Source: Bacilli bacterium
GTDB lineage: Bacteria; Bacillota_I; Bacilli_A; RFN20; CAG-826
Assembly (NCBI GenBank): GCA_017468925.1
Contig: JAFUHI010000015.1
Coordinates: 62,001 to 126,000, forward strand
DNA length: 64,000 nt
Direction: 5' to 3'
Part shown: one piece after another, positions 43,491-51,575 of the stretch
Position numbering within the stretch: the first letter of the stretch is position 1
Layout of the letters: each line of letters starts with the position of its first letter
The notes under the pieces: model-generated
Databases searched by the model: none
What the model was told of the DNA's origin: nothing
Seen by the model: the letters and a program-made list of their open reading frames with translations, nothing else
Translations under genes and position numbers: made by a program

Positions 43491-45683
43491 TTATTGTTTT
43501 GCGCAGTTAGATAACGTTCCTAACGAAGAATATGCATAAACTCCGCTATAACTGCCTGGAAGTGATTTGGTCGTAATGGTACCAGATGCGAATGTCAGAA
43601 GATATGTTCCATTGCTATAGGTTCCGCTCTTGGAGCTTGAGGTTATTGAAGAAGAATTGCTGAACGATGCTGCGCACTTCCCAAATGTCACAAGCGTACC
43701 TCCAGTTACATAGGCTTTGTTATAATCACCAACATCTAGCGAAGACGCAGTCATACTTGATGGACCACAGGCAATGACGACTCCTCCGCTTTGTTTATAA
43801 TCTCCATTGCTATCAACTCCATCGGTATCACCAGAAGCAGGAACTGCAGCAAAGAGATATCCATCTGTCACTTCGATTAGCGGGGTTAAGCCTGCCGTGT
43901 TGCTATTGTCCCCAGCGTTTACGGCGTCATCAGTGGCATAAGCGTAAGACGTTCCGCCACTTATATGGATTTGATTTCCTTCTAATCCTTCGTAGCTATT
44001 TGTTACAGTCAGATTGCCGCCACTTATGTATAAGTTTGCATCTGCGTGAACCCCATCATCACTTGCGTAGATTGTGGTATCGCCGCCTTTTATGTATAGA
44101 TTGCCTGCGCCAGTCAACCCCGATTCAAACGCTTCACCATAATTTGCATGCAAGCCATCATCATATGCCTTGATGTTGATCGTTCCATCAGCGATAGTAA
44201 GCTCGTTGGCGGCTTTGATGCCTTTGGCGCTTACGTCTGATTTGTCGGTGTTGCCTTCTTCTTGCATGCCACCTGGGCCCATACCTCCCATCCCGCCTTG
44301 CTGTTGGGAAGAATAATTGGTCCATGATCCTGTTGAGATGGACGAACCGCTCATTGAGAATGTGCAAGTATCATAATTTTGGTTGATCGTGCCTCCAGAG
44401 CTACAGGCAACATAGCTGGTCAAAGAATTTGAAGCACCGGTATTAAACGCGAAGATCTTGAATGATTCATATGAGGAAGGTCTTTCTACTTCATAGTAAT
44501 AATATGTTGTATTACGACCTCCTCTCATGCTAGTTAGATATGTGGCATCAGCCCAAGAACCAGTGGAGGTATCGTCGCCATAGAAATAAACGCTGTATCT
44601 GTATGAAGACGAATATGATGTTGTTCTTAGATACATCTTTTCAGTGGATGAAGAAACAATCTCATCTGTATATTCAGAATATTTGTTTGTGAGGATGTTG
44701 ATTGTTGGGTGAGTGGCGATTGTCGAATCGTCTTCGTCGACACCTTCTTCTATCAAAACATCATAAGCAGCATCAATGCCGTCACAGGCTGAATAAATAT
44801 TTAGAGTTCCGCCCGTTATCGTCACGGTTCCCTTTTGTTTTCCGCTGGAACTAGTTCCGTTGTCACTGGTTTTCAACCCATCACCACCAGTTGAAATAGC
44901 GGTTATATCACCAGAGGTTATTTTAATGGAGTTGCTTCCTTTTATTGCGTTATTAGGCGCGGTGACTTTCAATGTCTCTTTTTGGATTTTCAAATCTTTG
45001 CTGGTATGGATGCCATTGTTATAGCTACCAGTGACTTCTAAATAGCCAGTTCCAGCGAATTTGAGGTCAGATTTTGCATAAATCGCCCCTCCTCCCTGCG
45101 TTTCGTCTTCGCTTTCTTCTAATGGTCTTAAATCAGTGACATAGTTAGATGTTTTTTTCTTGGCTTTTATTTTGACATTATCCGCAGAGGCGACATATAC
45201 AGGTGAGTTTTGATCGTATGATATCGAAACCCCGTTAAAATCCAATTCTACGTCGGAATCTCCCGCATCAGTTTCCGGAACATTAACATAAATCTGGCCG
45301 TTTAATGTTCCGCTTAAAGCATAGGTTCCATATGAAGTAATTGTGTAGATATTCCCTTCTTTGCTATATTCCCCGTCGGTTGTGCTGATGAGGAAATCGC
45401 TTTCCTCAACACTAGAGGATGATTGGGATGAATCCTGAGCTGCTTCGGATGAGGTTGCTGAAGTTTCACTTGTTGCGCCTGCGCTTGTGCCTTCAGAACT
45501 TTCTTTTGAAGAAATGGATGATTCTTCACTCGATTGGACGCTTGATTCACTAGCACTTATGGATGTATTTTCCATTGAATTAGTAGAATTGCCACTGCTC
45601 GAGGATGATATGCGGTCGGTGCCACACGAAGACAAGGCAAACGCTGCGCTAATGATTAATAATTTGTATAGGTTCTTGTTCAT
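43491..45683 (-). CDS. second Cthe_2159-like carbohydrate-binding lipoprotein
   Basis: 730 residues from the ATG at 45683, preceded by GGAGGCGG. It has a lipoprotein signal (ALSSC), then a Ser-rich linker of about 80 residues, then a beta-helix with family phrases: TSYGTYALSGTLNGQIYV, ISTGGDGLKTSDNG, IKGGDTTIYASDDGVHAD and ISGGTSYAYATDDAVNAG. In the middle an Ig- or CBM-like segment (YRYSVYFYGDDTSTGSWAD) is inserted, and a Gly/Met tract (QQGGMGGMGPGGM) precedes the second helix half. It is a paralogue of the lipoprotein at 25356-27080, and the two promoters share the same repeat boxes. Confidence 0.87.
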   Translation of the reverse strand: MNKNLYKLLIISAAFALSSCGTDRISSSSSGNSTNSMENTSISASESSVQSSEESSISSKESSEGTSAGATSETSATSSEAAQDSSQSSSSVEESDFLISTTDGEYSKEGNIYTITSYGTYALSGTLNGQIYVNVPETDAGDSDVELDFNGVSISYDQNSPVYVASADNVKIKAKKKTSNYVTDLRPLEESEDETQGGGAIYAKSDLKFAGTGYLEVTGSYNNGIHTSKDLKIQKETLKVTAPNNAIKGSNSIKITSGDITAISTGGDGLKTSDNGTSSSGKQKGTVTITGGTLNIYSACDGIDAAYDVLIEEGVDEDDSTIATHPTINILTNKYSEYTDEIVSSSTEKMYLRTTSYSSSYRYSVYFYGDDTSTGSWADATYLTSMRGGRNTTYYYYEVERPSSYESFKIFAFNTGASNSLTSYVACSSGGTINQNYDTCTFSMSGSSISTGSWTNYSSQQQGGMGGMGPGGMQEEGNTDKSDVSAKGIKAANELTIADGTINIKAYDDGLHANYGEAFESGLTGAGNLYIKGGDTTIYASDDGVHADANLYISGGNLTVTNSYEGLEGNQIHISGGTSYAYATDDAVNAGDNSNTAGLTPLIEVTDGYLFAAVPASGDTDGVDSNGDYKQSGGVVIACGPSSMTASSLDVGDYNKAYVTGGTLVTFGKCAASFSNSSSITSSSKSGTYSNGTYLLTFASGTITTKSLPGSYSGVYAYSSLGTLSNCAKQ

Positions 45684-45704
45684 TTTTCCGCCTCCTATAC
45701 CCAA

Positions 45705-45760
45705 ATATTAAAAGGCTTACTTAAATTCTACTTAAAAAATAACCTAAAATTTAGCGAAAA
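45705..45760 (-). promoter_or_regulatory. predicted response-regulator boxes, second target
   Basis: On the minus strand: TTTTAGGT (from 45749), TTTTAAGT (from 45737) and ATTTAAGT (from 45726), spaced 12 and 11 bp, with a degenerate fourth box (TTTTCGCT from 45760) a further 11 bp upstream. The last box ends 8 bp before TAATAT (45710-45705). The stretch GCCTTTTA between the box and -10 is shared with the VTC operon promoter. Confidence 0.6.
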
Positions 45761-45870
45761 TGTTTCCTTCAGTCCTCCAAGGATAATTAGACTTTTCATT
45801 CAATATTGACCATTGGTTTTTGGTGCTATTTTATTCATTTTTGCATAATAAAGTGGTATTTTTTATACGT

Positions 45871-46461
45871 ATGAAATTTGTTAAGCAGATCCCAAATATC
45901 GTAACAGGAATAAGAATAGCCGCCGCTATAGTACTGATATTCATTGAACCGCTGTCTCTTCCATATTTGATAATTTATGGGGTTTGTGGGCTAAGCGATG
46001 CTCTTGATGGTTTCCTCGCAAGGAAATTAAAAGCTACGTCAAAATTCGGTTCAGTAATCGATAGCATTTCCGATATTGTTTTCTATTCCGTCATGGTCGG
46101 AACTCTCTTCCCAACAATTCTAGATATATTTGGAGTGGCTCATTTGACAATGGCTGCCGTTGCTTTAGCAATGCAAGTTGCAGCATACGTTGTATGTGCG
46201 ATCAAATTCAGGAAATTCTCAGCAGTCCATACCTATCTTAATAAAGTTCAAGGCCTCTTCTTCTTTGGCTTCCCATTCAGTCTCATTGGATTAAATGTCA
46301 TAGCCTACAACACATATTACTTTATAGGCGCTTCAATCGCTTTGCTTGCAGGACTTGAGATATTACTAATTCACTGCATAAGCAAAACATATAACGAAAG
46401 AAATAAATCTATTTTCCTATTAAAAAGAAATCAGAAAGAAATAGAAGAACAATCCGCTTAG
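45871..46461 (+). CDS. CDP-alcohol phosphatidyltransferase family protein
   Basis: 196 residues from the ATG at 45871; longer in-frame starts lack support. The family signature D-G-x2-A-R-x8-G-x3-D-x3-D is complete in ALDGFLARKLKATSKFGSVI followed by DSISD. About five membrane helices are present. Such enzymes transfer a phosphatidyl group from CDP-diacylglycerol to an alcohol such as glycerol-3-phosphate, serine or inositol; the size and N-terminus (IPNIVTGIRIAAA) are closest to phosphatidylglycerophosphate or related synthases, but the alcohol is not certain. The stop codon lies in the loop of the terminator. Confidence 0.85.
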   Translation: MKFVKQIPNIVTGIRIAAAIVLIFIEPLSLPYLIIYGVCGLSDALDGFLARKLKATSKFGSVIDSISDIVFYSVMVGTLFPTILDIFGVAHLTMAAVALAMQVAAYVVCAIKFRKFSAVHTYLNKVQGLFFFGFPFSLIGLNVIAYNTYYFIGASIALLAGLEILLIHCISKTYNERNKSIFLLKRNQKEIEEQSA

Positions 46462-46475
46462 CGGATTATTTTTTT
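46451..46475 (+). terminator. rho-independent terminator
   Basis: Stem AATCCGC (46451-46457) / GCGGATT (46461-46467) with a TTA loop, followed by ATTTTTTT. It contains the stop codon of the CDP-alcohol transferase gene. The opposite strand lacks a good T-run. Confidence 0.85.
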
Positions 46476-48082
46476 GGCCATCCAGTTCCATCAACCAGAC
46501 TTTCGTTTGTGAGTTTTCCACTCGCCATCAAATCGCCAAAAGCCTCACTCATCTCATCGGTGGAACCAATATAAATCGCATATGAGTATTTAAGCGGTAT
46601 GAAATCAACCATCTTCCTGACAACCACCGGGCAAATGTAGTTATAATTCAGAACAGCATAGCTTGGAACGTAATCAGAGTCATCAAAATGGAATGATTTT
46701 TCGCTGAATCTTCTATTCGTATCCTCCGAGAAATAGTTTGTGGAATGACGGCCTCTTGAGCCTACAAAACGGTCGGCATTTGGCATATAGATTCCTGCGC
46801 CGAATTTATTCTGATTAACGTAAGCGCACCAGTTTCCAGGGACCGTATTCCCTTTTAATGAATAAACGTATTCTCCACTCGTTGCTTGGTTCTTGCTGGT
46901 CTTATCTTGCTGCCTTCCGTTGATTTCTCCAACATTTTCGTCAAATATCGTCCCTTGTCTTGTCTCGCAATAGAAATAATTAAGCGGTTGGACGAAATAA
47001 GTCGCTGGAGTTTCTTGGTTTCTAGAAAGCAAAATATTCTCATCGTTCGATATGAATTGAGAGAAGTCGGTATATGAGTTATCAACGATGAGCATTCCAT
47101 CGCCACCAAAACTATAATTAGTCTCGATATAACCGTTTGCCTGATCGTTATCAAAGAACCAATCCTGGGCTTTTGTTTTTATATAGATGTGATCCTTTTT
47201 GTGAACGAAATCTATGATTTGAGGGTTCTTATACCCTGCAGATCCGCACTGGATTGGGTTATATAACGTCACACCGGAAAGACCCTCGTAGATCAATTCA
47301 GTCTGGGGATCGTAACCGTTAGCCTTGGTCGCGTTCAAATAATATGAAGGCTGGATTTCTCTGCCAAGGTCATAGATATTAACAAAATTCACATCATCTG
47401 AAATGACTTGATTGACGTAATCTGGGTCTATGTCCCTATCGATGCAAACATTACCGTCATTATCAAGATATTCGTATATGTCTTGATCAACGCGCTTGAT
47501 TGTTTTGATGCATCCTCCATGTGTCATAGAAGTCCCAAACACCAAAGTATCGTCGGTGATTGTCATATCTTTATAGATATTTTGCTCGCGGGGAGAGACG
47601 CCTGCTTCTTCAAAAATAATATTTCCTTCTTTTTCTTCCACGTTCTCGAAATCTATCGTGGTTATGACTTTCTTGAAATTGCCATAGGCTCCATTTCTGA
47701 AAGCGTCTAAAAATGTAGTGAAGACATTTTCATTCGCCTTGATATAGAATTTCTCGCTATTGGTGACGGTTGGGTCTTCCGAATCGTAATAATTGATATG
47801 GCCAACCAAGTTGACGTCGCTAGTCACCTTTAGCCTCATGTAATTGTTTTCCCCTATATCCCTATAGATGTCATAGGAAACCACAAATTGTCCTGGCTTT
47901 TCGGCGTCATACGCCGGTAACTTTTCGTTTTTTGTCGAATAATGGATTGGAGAGAAGGTGTATTCGTCTAGCGTATATTCCTCTTCTTCCACCTCTGGGG
48001 CGGGGCAAGTGTTATTTTGGCATGACATCAGCATTGATATGGCCGCTAACGACAAGATTGATATTCTATTGATTCGTTTCAT
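46466..48082 (-). CDS. lipoprotein of the sugar-ABC operon, unknown family
   Basis: 538 residues with a lipoprotein signal (SMLMSC) and GAGGAGGGG upstream. The mature protein begins NNTCPAPEVEEEE and is rich in aromatic residues, Asn and Asp. Segments such as NYSFGGDGMLIVDNSYTD and NADRFVGSRGRHSTNYF suggest a beta-rich extracellular domain that may bind or cleave a glycan, but I recognise no family or catalytic motif. It is the last gene of the operon, 13 nt after the 859-residue lipoprotein. Context points to handling of the same substrate as the binding protein. Confidence 0.75.
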   Translation of the reverse strand: MKRINRISILSLAAISMLMSCQNNTCPAPEVEEEEYTLDEYTFSPIHYSTKNEKLPAYDAEKPGQFVVSYDIYRDIGENNYMRLKVTSDVNLVGHINYYDSEDPTVTNSEKFYIKANENVFTTFLDAFRNGAYGNFKKVITTIDFENVEEKEGNIIFEEAGVSPREQNIYKDMTITDDTLVFGTSMTHGGCIKTIKRVDQDIYEYLDNDGNVCIDRDIDPDYVNQVISDDVNFVNIYDLGREIQPSYYLNATKANGYDPQTELIYEGLSGVTLYNPIQCGSAGYKNPQIIDFVHKKDHIYIKTKAQDWFFDNDQANGYIETNYSFGGDGMLIVDNSYTDFSQFISNDENILLSRNQETPATYFVQPLNYFYCETRQGTIFDENVGEINGRQQDKTSKNQATSGEYVYSLKGNTVPGNWCAYVNQNKFGAGIYMPNADRFVGSRGRHSTNYFSEDTNRRFSEKSFHFDDSDYVPSYAVLNYNYICPVVVRKMVDFIPLKYSYAIYIGSTDEMSEAFGDLMASGKLTNESLVDGTGWPKK

Positions 48083-48095
48083 TTTCTTCCCCTCC

Positions 48096-50675
48096 TCATA
48101 AAACGCTGACGCTGCGTAGCCTTAATTCAGGCCCGCTGAACTCAAATCTTACTTTCGCAAGATAGAATTGCTTAAATTCATCTGGGATTATTAACGTCAC
48201 TGTGTCCCATTCGTATTCGTTCATGTTCGCCCTTATGGCCGTGCCATTGAAATTAAGTTCCGAAATGGTTGATGTGTCTCCAGATTCGCCTAGAGTCGTT
48301 CCGAAACGGAAATTGAAGTTGATAGACCCTACATCGGTTCTATTTTGATAAACAAAGTTAATCGTTGTTTTGTTTTCTAGTTTGATATTGAAGCAAGTAT
48401 GAGGCGTCATGTAATTCTTTTGATATGTCGTCGTATATCCAATATACATTGATGCGCTCATCCATTGCTGATCAGCATATTTGGTGAAGATGGAGCAAGT
48501 ATTGATTTTGTCGTATGAATAGTCTAGATAAGCAGACCAATCCATCATATTAAAGACGTTTTCATAAGATTGATCGTAACGGATTGCGTCTTCTCCTGGG
48601 TCAAATTCAATCGCTTTAATAGTCAAGCTTCCTGTGCCATAGAACTTAATCCTTAGTCCCTTCAATATACCTTGCTCACCCGCAAGAAGAGACGATGATA
48701 TTCTCTGTGTCTTAGACCCTTTGGCCTCTTGATCAAAGACGAATTCATGCCTGAATTCATTTTCTCCAACCGTGAGGAAGACTTCTATTTTGGTCAATGA
48801 TGAATTCCTTGGTTGGACGAACTGCAGTTCAATTGCCTCATAGCCTCCTAAAGTCATTAATCTTTCAACTGTGGTGCTTACTTCCGCCCCATCGGTTGCG
48901 ACATCGAATTTCGTTCCCATTGAGTTTTGATTGAATGATAGTTCAACCTGTTCATTTGATGTGAGACCAAAGAAGCTCTTATCATTGAAGTTGATGCCCT
49001 GGATATCGTATGGTTTATAGTCTTCGAGGGTAATACTATTAAGAAGAATCGCATTATCCACTCCAACAGGATCGTATCTAAGCTCTATTTTCGTTAATTT
49101 GCCGTACATCTCGCTTCTACCGAATAGATTTAAAATGAATTTCTTTGATTCGATCATTCTGCTATCCATGGAAATGGTAGTCACAAGCAAATCGTTTTCG
49201 TCATTGTGCAAATACAAGGAGAGTTCTTTTCCATAACCTAGATTCTGCAAGGTTATAGCAAATGTTGGCTTCTCGCTTAAATCGATTTCTTTCTCGACAT
49301 TGAATTCAATTGAAGCGGTCGGCAGCTCTTCTTTTCTCAAAGAAATCTCATTGTCTGTGTGCAATAGCAACCCGTCTGTTTTTTCATAATAATCAAAACC
49401 TTTGATTGAAGAAGAGATTATAGAATGAGAGTCTTTTGGGAAAATTAACCCAAATTCAGGGGAGATTTGCGCTGATTTTGCTTCATCTAGCGACTCTTGA
49501 GAGTCATTTTGCAATTTATTAATAATCTCCGTGGTGTCAACAACATCCACTTTTTTATATATCCCCTCAATCGAACGGAATAGGAACTCATTCATATCGT
49601 CTCTGCTAGTGTTTCTATAAGTGGTTTGGAACCTAAGTGAACCTAGGGTTGGCGAAGTCCCCCACACGGAATATCCATCGGTATAGATACTTGATAGATC
49701 GAAATCAAGATATGTCCATGGGTCATTCTCATCCATATTCCTCTGCTCAACGCTTAAGTCTTTGCGGATCATATAAGTGTCGTTATAGTTTCCAGAAGTT
49801 TTTGAATAAACACCATTATCGAAATCAACATACGCGGTGAAATATAAGTTGATGTAGCTGCAGTTCCCAAGGTTTTTAAATGTGAACCTAAGCACCTGCG
49901 AGTGGGTTATATCTAAATTCAAATCGAATTCAAGGTATGGGTCTCCGATTGTTGGGGTGTAGCCCATATTAGCATATGTGCAAACCTCTCCGTTAGTGAG
50001 TGTTCTTTTTTCAACCCATCCTTCTTCAGAATCTTCGACGTATGAACCTAGTTTCGTTGTCACATTCTCATAGAGATGAGTAGGTAATATCTCTCCTTCA
50101 AAAGAGGGTGAATCCGCGACATATATACCCTCGCTTCTCCCCATGTAAACATTCGTATCATCATTAATTGGGGAGGAGAAATCGAATGGGATTGTGTGCT
50201 CTTCGTTTGCAAAGCTGCCAAGATATCTATAGCCAGCGGCATAAGAAGGATATTCCTTTATATATGTGCCTGCGAAATTTTGTTGGCTCTTTACTGGGGT
50301 TGGATCATCGCCTAGATAATAATTAACAACGCAGGACTTCTCCCATTTTGCGTATAACGTCATAGAATGCTCGACAAGATCCTTCTTGAAGTCCCATTCA
50401 ACAGTCAAATCCTTGCTGGTATACCATCCACTTACATCAAGATTATCTGGATTGTCATCCATGAAAAATACACGTGGCTTCTTGGTTATTTTTTTCCCTA
50501 TGCGAACTTCTTGGTCTTGGATTTTGTTTGTCTCATGCTCCGTGTTCGCATCAAAATGAATCGTTACATATTGGCCTTCGTCTTTCCCTGTGGAACAATC
50601 GGTATTTTGACAAGAGGCCATAAAAGAAACGACCCCGATTAAGAAGAGTGATTTGATAAAATTCCTTGTTGTCAT
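48096..50675 (-). CDS. large lipoprotein with InlB-type repeats
   Basis: 859 residues with a lipoprotein signal (SFMASC) and AAGGAGG upstream. Residues about 35-110 form a Listeria/Bacteroides (Flg_new, InlB B) repeat: YVTIHFDANTEHETNKIQDQ ends in MTLYAKWEKS. A second weaker copy (CVVNYYLGDDPTPVK) follows. The rest contains at least three beta-sandwich-like blocks with similar phrases (YLEFDLNLDITHSQVLRFTF, FNIKLENKTTINFVYQN), as in carbohydrate-binding modules. No catalytic motif is seen. It may capture glycan at the cell surface for the ABC importer encoded upstream in the operon. Confidence 0.78.
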   Translation of the reverse strand: MTTRNFIKSLFLIGVVSFMASCQNTDCSTGKDEGQYVTIHFDANTEHETNKIQDQEVRIGKKITKKPRVFFMDDNPDNLDVSGWYTSKDLTVEWDFKKDLVEHSMTLYAKWEKSCVVNYYLGDDPTPVKSQQNFAGTYIKEYPSYAAGYRYLGSFANEEHTIPFDFSSPINDDTNVYMGRSEGIYVADSPSFEGEILPTHLYENVTTKLGSYVEDSEEGWVEKRTLTNGEVCTYANMGYTPTIGDPYLEFDLNLDITHSQVLRFTFKNLGNCSYINLYFTAYVDFDNGVYSKTSGNYNDTYMIRKDLSVEQRNMDENDPWTYLDFDLSSIYTDGYSVWGTSPTLGSLRFQTTYRNTSRDDMNEFLFRSIEGIYKKVDVVDTTEIINKLQNDSQESLDEAKSAQISPEFGLIFPKDSHSIISSSIKGFDYYEKTDGLLLHTDNEISLRKEELPTASIEFNVEKEIDLSEKPTFAITLQNLGYGKELSLYLHNDENDLLVTTISMDSRMIESKKFILNLFGRSEMYGKLTKIELRYDPVGVDNAILLNSITLEDYKPYDIQGINFNDKSFFGLTSNEQVELSFNQNSMGTKFDVATDGAEVSTTVERLMTLGGYEAIELQFVQPRNSSLTKIEVFLTVGENEFRHEFVFDQEAKGSKTQRISSSLLAGEQGILKGLRIKFYGTGSLTIKAIEFDPGEDAIRYDQSYENVFNMMDWSAYLDYSYDKINTCSIFTKYADQQWMSASMYIGYTTTYQKNYMTPHTCFNIKLENKTTINFVYQNRTDVGSINFNFRFGTTLGESGDTSTISELNFNGTAIRANMNEYEWDTVTLIIPDEFKQFYLAKVRFEFSGPELRLRSVSVL

Positions 50676-50684
50676 AATGCCTCC

Positions 50685-51575
50685 TTATAGCTTTAATCCC
50701 GCTGCAAATTCTCCACTCTTGAAGTAACGCATGGAGATGATTGTTGTAACAATTAACGGCAATGAGGAGATTATATACATCGCATACATCCCTCCATATT
50801 GAATTGATTGGTTATCAACCAATGAATACATCTTTGTCATCAATGTGGTGTAGTTTCCATCCAAGAATAAAGAAGCCCATAGGTATTCGTTATAAACACC
50901 GGAGAACGCTCCAACGAAATAATAAAGGATTATCGGCAAGGCAAGAGGGATGGTGATATGCAAAATAAGCCTAAAGTCATTCGCCCCTTCTATTTTCGCG
51001 GATTCATATAAAGTCTTCGGCTGTTGAGAGAAGAATGTCCTCATTAGGAACATACCAGGCGCCTGACATCCTCCAAGCATTGGCAAAATATAACCAATAT
51101 AGTACAGATTGTCTTTGCCTAAATGCATATGGTCCCTAATTAAAGGCAACAAGATTGGATATCCAATAATAGAAGGCACAAGCAAAATAGATATAAAGAC
51201 CATAAATACAAGATTTTTGAAATAGAAGTCTTTAAAAGTGAGGATATACGCCAAAAGGACGACGATTATCGTCTCCAAAACCGCTGTTATCAATGCTATA
51301 AATATTGTTTTGATGAAATACGGTCCAATCGATTCCCAAGCGACCGAGAAATTGTCCTTTATAGCCACAAACATCGTATTCCATTCAGGTAATGCAAAGA
51401 TATTCGCGGCAACTTGCTCATTTGTCTTCATCGAATTCAAGAACGTTATGATCAAAGGCAATAACGAGAAAGCCGTAGCGAATGTGACAAAAGTCAAAAT
51501 GATTATTTGTTTCCAAAGCTTTTCATGCGATTGGATCGGCCTGGTTTTGGATTGAACACGTAATCTCTTGATCAT
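50685..51575 (-). CDS. sugar ABC transporter permease (MalG-like)
   Basis: 296 residues with six membrane helices. The cytosolic EAA loop is ESAKIEGANDFRLILHITIP, typical of family-1 carbohydrate importers, and the N-terminus (AFSLLPLIITFLNSMKTNEQ) and C-terminus (MRYFKSGEFAAGLKL) match MalG-like subunits. It pairs with the MalF-like protein; its ATG overlaps that gene's stop (ATGA). No ATPase gene is in the operon, so a shared MsmX-type ATPase encoded elsewhere is expected. Confidence 0.9.
   Translation of the reverse strand: MIKRLRVQSKTRPIQSHEKLWKQIIILTFVTFATAFSLLPLIITFLNSMKTNEQVAANIFALPEWNTMFVAIKDNFSVAWESIGPYFIKTIFIALITAVLETIIVVLLAYILTFKDFYFKNLVFMVFISILLVPSIIGYPILLPLIRDHMHLGKDNLYYIGYILPMLGGCQAPGMFLMRTFFSQQPKTLYESAKIEGANDFRLILHITIPLALPIILYYFVGAFSGVYNEYLWASLFLDGNYTTLMTKMYSLVDNQSIQYGGMYAMYIISSLPLIVTTIISMRYFKSGEFAAGLKL

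Noticed and set aside
45820..45870. upstream in-frame extension of the CDP-alcohol transferase
   Set aside because: The extra 17 residues precede the conserved N-terminus, start at a non-ATG codon and lie in AT-rich promoter DNA.
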